From the NCBI GenBank assembly GCA_002307725.1, contig DBUB01000014.1, forward strand, positions 43,599 to 102,893: DNA of 59,295 nt. Reading direction: 5' to 3'. Below the pieces are notes generated by a model, which was given only the letters and a program-made list of their open reading frames with translations, made no database searches and was not told the DNA's origin. This document shows, in pieces, positions 53,898 through 59,295 of this stretch. Source of the DNA: Alphaproteobacteria bacterium UBA1301. GTDB taxonomy: Bacteria > Pseudomonadota > Alphaproteobacteria > Micropepsales > Micropepsaceae. The first letter of the stretch is position 1, and each line of letters opens with the position of its first letter. The position numbers and the translations under genes are program-made.

Positions 53898-55451
53898 GTG
53901 AAGACATATCTTGCCGCCTGTGCGGCTGTGCTGCTCGCGTCGTCGGCGTTTGCAGCGCCCGCAAGTCTCACTATTCACGCCGACAAGCCCGGCGCGACGA
54001 TCAACAAGTATGTCTACGGACAGTTTTCCGAAATGCTCGGCAGCGGTGTCTATGGCGGCATCTGGGTCGGTGAGAACTCGCCGATCCCGAACACGCGCGG
54101 GCTTCGCAACGATGTGATTGCGGCGCTCAAGGAACTACACGTTCCGCTGGTGCGCTGGCCCGGCGGCTGTTACGCCGACGAATATCATTGGCGCGATGGC
54201 ATCGGCCCCAAGGACAAGCGCACGACGCGGCTCAACACCAACTGGGGCGGTGTGGTCGATCCTAACACCTTCGGCACGCACGAGTTCTTCGACCTCGTTG
54301 AGCAGATCGGTGCTGACGCGTATGTCAATGCGAACGTCGGGACGGGCTCGCCGCAGGAAGCGGCGCAATGGCTCGAATACATGACCGGCACCGCGGACAC
54401 GACGCTCGTCAAGGAGCGTAAGGCCAACGGCCGCGACAAGCCTTTTAAGGTCGCCATCTATGCGATGGGCAATGAGACCTGGGGTTGCGGCGGCAACATG
54501 CGCGCCGAATACTATGCCGACCTCTACAATCAATACGCCACCTTCATGAAGACGACGCAGAACCCGGCGCCGATCATGCTGGCCAGTGGCGACCGCAGCG
54601 GTGACGCCACCGATTTCACCAAGGTGCTGATGGAAAACCGCCGCGCGCGGATGGACGGCATTTCGCTGCATTACTACACGGTGCTGGGCGACAAGTGGGA
54701 AATCAAGGATGCCGCTGTCGGCTTTTCCGAAGAGAACTGGATCAAAGTTCTCGCCAACACGGTCAAGATGGATGGCTACATCAAGACCCATGACGAGCTT
54801 ATGACGGCCGCTGAAGAGAAGGCGGGATCGACGAAGAAGGTTGGCCTTTACATCGACGAATGGGGTACCTGGTACAAGCCCGAACCCGGCACCAATCCCG
54901 GCTTTCTGGTGCAGCAGAACACCATCCGCGACGCTATCGTGGCGGCTGCTAATCTCAACATTTTCCACAAATACGCCGCCCGTGTTGAGATGACCTCGAT
55001 CGCGCAGACCATCAACGTCTTGCAGGCCATGATCCTGACTGACGGCCCCAAAATGTTGCTGACGCCGACCTATCACGTCTTCCACATGTACAAGCCGTTC
55101 CAGGACGCCACGTCGCTGCCGATCGATGTCAAGACCGGCACCTACGGCTATGGCGGCATCACGGTGGCGCAGGTCAGTGCCTCGGCGGCCAAGACCAAGG
55201 ATGGTGCCATCGTGATCGGCCTTGCCAATCTCGATCCGCACAATGCGGCGCAGGTTTCGGCGGCGATTGCGGGCGCGAAGACGGGCACGGTGAAGGGCGA
55301 AGTTCTGACAGCCGCCACCATGGATGCGCATAACAGCTTCACGGCGCCCAATGCGGTGCATCCGGTCGCTTTCAATGGTGCCAAGCTGGCGAACGGCAAG
55401 TTGTCGCTCAGTTTGCCGCCGGAGTCTGTTGTAGTACTTACTATTCGCTGA
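53898..55451 (+). CDS. GH51 alpha-L-arabinofuranosidase
   Basis: A secreted enzyme of 517 residues that removes arabinofuranosyl groups from arabinan or arabinoxylan. The GTG start follows GGAGGGAG and opens a signal peptide (TYLAACAAVLLASSAFA). The GH51 barrel contains RWPGGCYADEYHWRDGIGP. The acid/base is E193 in AMGNETWGCGG, and the nucleophile is E321 in YIDEWGTWYK. A C-terminal beta-sandwich follows. GH51 enzymes are often cytoplasmic, so export is notable. A strong terminator lies directly after it. Confidence 0.93.
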   Translation: MKTYLAACAAVLLASSAFAAPASLTIHADKPGATINKYVYGQFSEMLGSGVYGGIWVGENSPIPNTRGLRNDVIAALKELHVPLVRWPGGCYADEYHWRDGIGPKDKRTTRLNTNWGGVVDPNTFGTHEFFDLVEQIGADAYVNANVGTGSPQEAAQWLEYMTGTADTTLVKERKANGRDKPFKVAIYAMGNETWGCGGNMRAEYYADLYNQYATFMKTTQNPAPIMLASGDRSGDATDFTKVLMENRRARMDGISLHYYTVLGDKWEIKDAAVGFSEENWIKVLANTVKMDGYIKTHDELMTAAEEKAGSTKKVGLYIDEWGTWYKPEPGTNPGFLVQQNTIRDAIVAAANLNIFHKYAARVEMTSIAQTINVLQAMILTDGPKMLLTPTYHVFHMYKPFQDATSLPIDVKTGTYGYGGITVAQVSASAAKTKDGAIVIGLANLDPHNAAQVSAAIAGAKTGTVKGEVLTAATMDAHNSFTAPNAVHPVAFNGAKLANGKLSLSLPPESVVVLTIR

Positions 55452-55472
55452 GAGGCAACAGCACGGGATCTG

Positions 55473-55505
55473 ATGCGGCGGGGGGAAGCTTCCGCCGCAT
55501 TTTTG
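55473..55505 (+). terminator. Rho-independent terminator of the GH51 gene
   Basis: A perfect 9-bp stem ATGCGGCGG/CCGCCGCAT with a 10-base loop is followed by TTTTG, 21 bp after the GH51 stop and immediately before the end of the convergent DUF2264 gene. Confidence 0.85.
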
Positions 55506-56747
55506 TCAGTAGTCCACGGCGTAATCGCGCGCGAAAGGCTCGCCGCCATAGGCGCGCCGGGTGGTCCAGTCCTCAGCCGGTGCTGTCCAGAAGCTGTCAG
55601 ACGCGGCAAGGCCGAGTGCCAGGAAGCTCTCGGTCGTGATGTACATGCTGCCGTTGTTGGAATAGCGGTCGGCGATTTCGGGGTGGTGTCCGGCGAAGCC
55701 GAGGGTGAGGAATCCGTCCGGCGTGAAATTGGTAGGATTGGCGAAGAGGCGTTTGTGCACGGCGCTGATCGCCGCGCGGATGCGGCCTTCGGAAAGCGAG
55801 GCGGGAAGAAGTTTCTTCCATGCCATCAGTGCCAAGGGCTGAAACACCGCCGTGCGATAGGTCGATGAGCGTCCGTGCGGCGAGAAGGTGCCTTCCGGCG
55901 AGATGATACGCTCCAGATGTTCGCCGTAGCGCTGCATCCGCTTGAGGGCTTGCGTCTTGAGGTCCTTGATCGAGGCAAATCCTAAACCCGTTCCGGTCCG
56001 TTCCAGCACTTCTAAGATTTCGAATAACATCGGATGGATGACGTAGGAATTGTAGTAGTCGAAATGGAAGCGCGGGCCGTCGCTGTACCAGCCGTCGCCT
56101 GCGTACCAGTCGTTGATTTTCTGGATAGCGCGCCGGATGCGCTCTGCATCGTATTGTTCGCCGGCCGCCAGCAGGAACGTCTCGTTCATCGCTGCAAACA
56201 GCAGCCAGTTATTGATCGGTGGCGTCACGCGCCGGAGGAGTTTCAATTCGGAGATGATGCGCGCCTTGGTGGTGTTGCCGAGCGGTGACCAGAGTTGGTT
56301 TGGCGCTCGCAGCAGCGCGTTCGAGAAATAGGCCGAGTCGACCAGCGGTTGGCCTTCCGAACGCCACAGCAGGTAATCGGGATTTTGCGGATCGACCGAA
56401 TGGGCGAAACTTTCCAGCGCCAACTGCCTCAGCGTGCGTCGTTTGACGCCTTCGGCGGTGGTGTCGTCCGGCAGGGTCAGCCAGGGCGAAAGACCTGCCA
56501 TCAGCCGTCCGAAGCATTCCATATAGGTTACGCGGCGGTCGCGGCCGTCCCAGATCGGGCTGAGTTCAACCGTCATGGTTTTCTGCAGCGTGCCGTTTGC
56601 CATGGCCGAAAGGACCGGCCTGGCGATTTTGACGAGAAGGGTACTCCAGGTTTGGCGCTCGTTTGCCGGCGCGGGGTTGGCGATGGACGGTGCGCCGCTG
56701 ACCGCTGTCGAGGCCAGTACGGCCTTGATGAAGTTTCGTCTTTGCAT
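55506..56747 (-). CDS. Tat-exported DUF2264 protein (possible GH154-like enzyme)
   Basis: A 413-residue DUF2264 protein. The leader MQRRNFIKAVLASTAVSGAPS is twin-arginine-like, predicting export. The remainder is helical with conserved aromatic-rich stretches: ECFGRLMAGLSPWL, NNWLLFAAMNETFLLA, GDGWYSDGPRFHFDYYNSYVIHPM and FSPHGRSSTYRTAVFQPLA. This is consistent with an (alpha/alpha) barrel as in many uronic-acid-handling enzymes. DUF2264 members recur in pectin and rhamnogalacturonan loci, and I recall some being classed with the GH154 beta-glucuronidases; that equivalence should be checked. Catalytic residues cannot be named. Confidence 0.8.
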   Translation of the reverse strand: MQRRNFIKAVLASTAVSGAPSIANPAPANERQTWSTLLVKIARPVLSAMANGTLQKTMTVELSPIWDGRDRRVTYMECFGRLMAGLSPWLTLPDDTTAEGVKRRTLRQLALESFAHSVDPQNPDYLLWRSEGQPLVDSAYFSNALLRAPNQLWSPLGNTTKARIISELKLLRRVTPPINNWLLFAAMNETFLLAAGEQYDAERIRRAIQKINDWYAGDGWYSDGPRFHFDYYNSYVIHPMLFEILEVLERTGTGLGFASIKDLKTQALKRMQRYGEHLERIISPEGTFSPHGRSSTYRTAVFQPLALMAWKKLLPASLSEGRIRAAISAVHKRLFANPTNFTPDGFLTLGFAGHHPEIADRYSNNGSMYITTESFLALGLAASDSFWTAPAEDWTTRRAYGGEPFARDYAVDY

Positions 56748-56800
56748 CGTCCCGCTCCGCGTCTCGCTGCGGCACGAGCCTAGCGCAGTGCAGGTGCCAA

Positions 56801-56837
56801 AAGAAAACCCGCGAGACCAGATAATGGCTCGCGGGTT
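56801..56837 (-). terminator. Rho-independent terminator of the Spy-like gene
   Basis: On the minus strand a perfect 10-bp stem AACCCGCGAG/CTCGCGGGTT with a 12-base loop is followed by TTCTTTT. It lies 22 bp beyond the Spy-like stop. Confidence 0.85.
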
Positions 56838-56858
56838 CCTTTGCCGGAGGGGGTGGGG

Positions 56859-57416
56859 TTAATGCTCCGGCGACGGGGGTGGGGCCCCGTGCTCGTTGTC
56901 GCCGTCGCCCGGCGGATGGCCGGCGCCGGGACGGTCGCCGTTCTGGCCACCCGGATGAGGTGCTCCAGGCCGCAAACCGTGCGGCGGCGCGAAGGCGTGT
57001 TTCTGGTCGTTGGAAAGACTAGCCGCTAGGGCTTCGAGGGCGGGTTGTTCCGCCTTCAACTCATCGAGGCGCTGGCGCAGCATTTTCTCTTCGCGCTTGA
57101 GACTGTCGACAATCGAAGGTTCGCCGTCCGGTGGCGGTGCGCAATCGACCGATTTGGCGGCGGCCAGCTTGATCTTCTTCCAGCGCTCGAACAGGGGCTT
57201 CTGCTGGTCGGTCAGGGCTAGCTTGGCCTCCAGGAACGCGAGTTCGCCGGTGGTGCGCGCCAGCCGGTCTTGGCACATCAGGGCGAAATGGCGCTGCATC
57301 TCGGCCTTGTCGGGATGACCTTTGTCGGCCGGCGCGGCGGGTGGCGTTTGCGCCAGCGCGGTACCGGCAGCGAACAGGACGGCGGCCAACGTGGTAGCGT
57401 GAAAACGATATGTCAT
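56859..57416 (-). CDS. Spy/CpxP-like LTXXQ periplasmic protein
   Basis: A 185-residue periplasmic protein. The ATG at 57416 has GAGAGG at good spacing and gives a signal peptide (ATTLAAVLFAAGTALAQ). The mature part is helical and contains the LTXXQ motif (LALTDQQKPLFERWKK) and a second repeat (ALAASLSNDQKHAF), typical of the Spy/CpxP chaperone-sensor superfamily. The last 40 residues are a Pro/Gly/His-rich tail that could bind metal. A role in envelope stress or metal resistance is plausible. No two-component genes adjoin it. Confidence 0.82.
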   Translation of the reverse strand: MTYRFHATTLAAVLFAAGTALAQTPPAAPADKGHPDKAEMQRHFALMCQDRLARTTGELAFLEAKLALTDQQKPLFERWKKIKLAAAKSVDCAPPPDGEPSIVDSLKREEKMLRQRLDELKAEQPALEALAASLSNDQKHAFAPPHGLRPGAPHPGGQNGDRPGAGHPPGDGDNEHGAPPPSPEH

Positions 57417-57513
57417 GGGAGAACCTCTCACTCAGAATGGCGCCAATTATAGGCTAACGCAGCTCCGACGGTTTCGCCTATCCGTTTCGGCATTGTCACA
57501 AATTGTCGGACAA

Positions 57514-57567
57514 GGGCGTTTTCAGTAGAAGCGGAAACCGGCTTTTCGTCCAAAAATGTGGAAAACA
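57514..57567. repeat. Intergenic palindromic repeat copy
   Basis: A diverged member of the repeat family: GGGCGTTTTCAGTAGAAGCGG, an ACCGGCTTTTCG core and a CCAAAAATGTGGAAAAC end. It lies between the Spy-like and EF-hand genes. The remainder of the 57417-57643 gap shows only a terminator. Confidence 0.55.
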
Positions 57568-57601
57568 GCGAGTAGACGCGCGGTACGTGCCTTCTTGCAC
57601 C

Positions 57602-57631
57602 AAAAAGGGAGGCGGTATGGCCGTCTCCCTT
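57602..57631 (-). terminator. Rho-independent terminator of the EF-hand gene
   Basis: On the minus strand an 11-bp stem AAGGGAGACGG/CCGCCTCCCTT (one wobble) and 5-base loop run into TTTTT, 12 bp after the EF-hand stop. Confidence 0.85.
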
Positions 57632-57643
57632 CAGGTGTAAGTG

Positions 57644-58567
57644 TTAGGCGCTGACCGAAACGGTGCTGCCGCTCGACGCGGTAGACATCAAACCGGAGTT
57701 GGTCAGCAGGCTGTCGGCCGATGTGTAAGAATTGCTCGCGAAGCTGGACATCATCTTCTCGACGGCGTCGTTGATATCGGACGAGGTGATCGAACTCGTT
57801 CCGTCGGAACTAAGTGACGAGAACAGCGTACTGGCTTCCGTTGACGTGCCGCCATTGGCGGTGAGGTAGCTGGAAAGCTCGGATGCACTGACTGTGCCAT
57901 CGCCGTCGGTATCGGCAGCGCTGACCACATCACTGCCGATGCTCGAGGTCGAACTCGTGCTTGAGCTTGAACTTGAGTCATCCGACGGCGGAGGGCCGCC
58001 TGGACCACCCGGACCACCCGGAGGTGCAGCCGCCGACGCAAGTTCGTCTTCGGTGATTCCGTCGGTCGAACTGGACGACGAGGTCGAAGACGTCGAAGAC
58101 GTCGAAGACGTGGACGAAGACGTGAGCGCGCTATAGAGCTCGTCGGCTTCGTCGGTCGTGCCACCGGCGTTGGTGATATAGGACTCCAGCTCCGACTTGG
58201 TAACCTTACCGCTGGAATCCGTATCCATGGCCGAGAACAAGTCGGACACGGGGTTGGATGCCGTTGTAGATGTCGCCGACGTCGCCGACGTGGTCGAGCT
58301 CGTGGACGAGGAGCTGCTGCTGTCGGTGGTGCTGGAGGTGGTGGACTGTTGCTGTAATCCCATTAGCACGCCCAGGATCATGCTCGAAAGGCTGGGTGTG
58401 GTGCTTCCGGTTAGGCCGCCGTCTGTTGCAGTAGTGGCGGTAGTGCTGGATGTGGTCGAAGTCGAGCTGGTTGTTGACGTGCTCGACGTCGTGTCCAGCT
58501 TTGTTAGCAGGCTCGCGAGGATCTGGGACAGTCCCGATCCGCTCGAGCTGATGCCGGCAATGGACAT
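57644..58567 (-). CDS. Ser/Thr-rich EF-hand repeat protein
   Basis: A 307-residue low-complexity protein with calcium-binding EF-hand loops. Two loops are canonical: DTDSSGKVTKSE and DTDGDGTVSASE. Two or more degenerate ones follow (SSDGTSSITSSD, and TDGITEDE). Long Ser/Thr tracts (SSTSST repeats) and a GGPGGPGGPPP segment separate them. There is no N-terminal signal peptide, so it is cytoplasmic or exported by another route. It may act as a calcium buffer or surface/adhesion-like protein; no function can be assigned. The Ser/Thr tract is encoded by near-exact 9-base tandem repeats. Confidence 0.75.
   Translation of the reverse strand: MSIAGISSSGSGLSQILASLLTKLDTTSSTSTTSSTSTTSSTTATTATDGGLTGSTTPSLSSMILGVLMGLQQQSTTSSTTDSSSSSSTSSTTSATSATSTTASNPVSDLFSAMDTDSSGKVTKSELESYITNAGGTTDEADELYSALTSSSTSSTSSTSSTSSSSSTDGITEDELASAAAPPGGPGGPGGPPPSDDSSSSSSTSSTSSIGSDVVSAADTDGDGTVSASELSSYLTANGGTSTEASTLFSSLSSDGTSSITSSDINDAVEKMMSSFASNSYTSADSLLTNSGLMSTASSGSTVSVSA
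58078..58115. repeat. 9-bp tandem repeat (GTCGAAGAC unit) inside the EF-hand gene
   Basis: About four consecutive near-exact copies of GTCGAAGAC encode an SST-type tract on the minus strand. Such repeats can change copy number by replication slippage in multiples of three codons, without frameshift. Confidence 0.75.
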
Positions 58568-58747
58568 GGTGAAGTCTCCTTTGACTGCCGCTTGCGATGT
58601 GCGAAGCGGTACACTGTCAAAAGCACTCCATGTGCCAATTTTAGCTCTGAAAAATGGCGGAATCCGGCGTCACGCAATCGTCCGCCTTACAGTCATGCGA
58701 CAAAACATGAATATTCTGCCGCACTGGGAAACATTTGCCGGGCAACC

Positions 58748-59295
58748 TTAGATTTTGCCAACGATTGAGAGGGTACCCACTTCCTGGATCATACCGTTTG
58801 CGCCGCGCAGGTAATCGAAGTGTAACCCGAGCGTCCAGGCATCGGTGGTCGCTGCGAGCGAACCGCCGAGCACCAGCGAGCCCTTGGCCGGATCGGGGCC
58901 AATGATCGTGAACTGTTCGCCGGGCGAAGCCGTCGAGCCGCTGACGTCGGCATAGGCGAAGGCGACTTTCAGCTTCTGCGGATCGGAGAAGAAATCGTAG
59001 CGGTAGCCAGCGCGGAGTTCAGGTTGCAGAAAGAAGTCGCCGAGGTTGAAGTCGTAGCGCACGTCGAGCCCCATGAAGGCGCGCAGCGACTTGGCGTAAT
59101 AGGGCTGAACCTTGAGATCGAAGGCGTCACCATCGGTGGCGGTGCCTGGATTGGATTCGAGGTAGCCGCCTTCACGCATCATCATGCCGTCGATGTTGAA
59201 CATCGGGCTGACGGTGGTGGCGCCATAATTGAGATAGGCGACCGTGGAAACGGAGCCCGACAGCAGCGCACCTTCGCGCTTGTTGTCTGCGGTGC
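58748..59295 (-). CDS. C-terminal part of an autotransporter-like outer-membrane beta-barrel
   Basis: The frame is open to the window edge, so the N-terminus is missing; about 181 residues are visible. Alternating short amphipathic strands with aromatic ends (LRAFMGLDVRYDF, LQPELRAGYRYDFF, AWTLGLHFDYL) are typical of autotransporter or porin-like barrels, and LVLGGSLAAT matches the late strands of the autotransporter domain. The protein ends in GKI, not the usual terminal aromatic. The passenger or substrate is unknown. An internal ATG at 59203 is not a credible start because coding similarity continues upstream. Confidence 0.65.
   Translation of the reverse strand, partial: TADNKREGALLSGSVSTVAYLNYGATTVSPMFNIDGMMMREGGYLESNPGTATDGDAFDLKVQPYYAKSLRAFMGLDVRYDFNLGDFFLQPELRAGYRYDFFSDPQKLKVAFAYADVSGSTASPGEQFTIIGPDPAKGSLVLGGSLAATTDAWTLGLHFDYLRGANGMIQEVGTLSIVGKI

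Noticed and set aside
58078..58300. Regularly repeated short sequence resembling a CRISPR or minisatellite array
   Set aside because: Repeats are 9 bases long without unique spacers and lie in frame within the EF-hand coding sequence; not a CRISPR.
1..59295. tRNA/rRNA genes, insertion sequences, integrases, phage or conjugation genes
   Set aside because: Looked for conserved motifs and recognisable proteins on both strands and saw none.

Overview
The window is GC-rich, densely coded chromosomal DNA that reads as an alphaproteobacterium. The left end (ileS, lspA, a DUF3035/BamF-type lipoprotein, a pair of M16 peptidases, mutL, rsmD) is a typical alphaproteobacterial housekeeping stretch. A TonB-dependent receptor, Tat-exported glycosidases and an oxidative sugar pathway suggest a Gram-negative plant-polysaccharide degrader. 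A Caulobacter-, sphingomonad- or Rhizomicrobium-like lineage is possible, but the genus cannot be fixed from the sequence alone. No tRNA, rRNA, CRISPR array, transposase or phage gene was seen.

Layout. (1) 1-11.2 kb: translation, envelope and repair genes, ending with a DsbD-like disulfide reductase. (2) 11.4-17.7 kb: a PA14-containing GH3, a DUF1343/NamZ protein with a DOMON-like partner, and an orphan soluble chemoreceptor-like coiled-coil protein. (3) 17.8-27.6 kb: altronate dehydratase UxaA with a Tat-exported GH2, a divergent GH106 alpha-L-rhamnosidase and a GH28 polygalacturonase. (4) 27.7-37.6 kb: rhamnose module (DeoR regulator, isomerase RhaI, aldolase RhaD, FGGY kinase), a large TonB-dependent receptor and a FucP-type MFS transporter. 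(5) 37.6-39.7 kb: an aldo/keto reductase and a zinc alcohol dehydrogenase. (6) 39.9-50.8 kb: galactose/arabinose module: sodium/sugar symporter, sugar-acid dehydratase, aldo/keto reductase, galT-galK-galE, lactonase, FadR-type regulator, galactose/arabinose dehydrogenase. (7) 50.9-56.7 kb: old-yellow enzyme, Tat-exported Nif3-like protein and FadR-type regulator, divergent from a GH51 arabinofuranosidase, then a Tat-exported DUF2264 protein. (8) 56.9 kb to the end: Spy-like protein, a Ser/Thr-repeat EF-hand protein and the C-terminus of an outer-membrane barrel.

Taken together, 11.4-56.7 kb looks like a utilisation locus for rhamnogalacturonan-I-type pectin. GH28 and GH106 address the galacturonate/rhamnose backbone. 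GH2, GH3 and GH51 address galactose, xylose and arabinose side chains. The TonB receptor imports oligosaccharides, and rhamnose, galactose, arabinose and galacturonate enter dedicated catabolic modules. No pectate or rhamnogalacturonan lyase, UxaB/UxaC, or enzyme below the sugar-acid dehydratase step is in the window.

Regulatory structure is visible. An exact 15-bp AT-rich inverted repeat occurs in front of both the dehydratase and the galT/aldo-keto reductase promoters, with a weaker copy before the lactonase-regulator operon. A shared TGATCGC half-site occurs in the rhamnose-module promoters. A family of hairpin-forming repeats sits between co-oriented genes.
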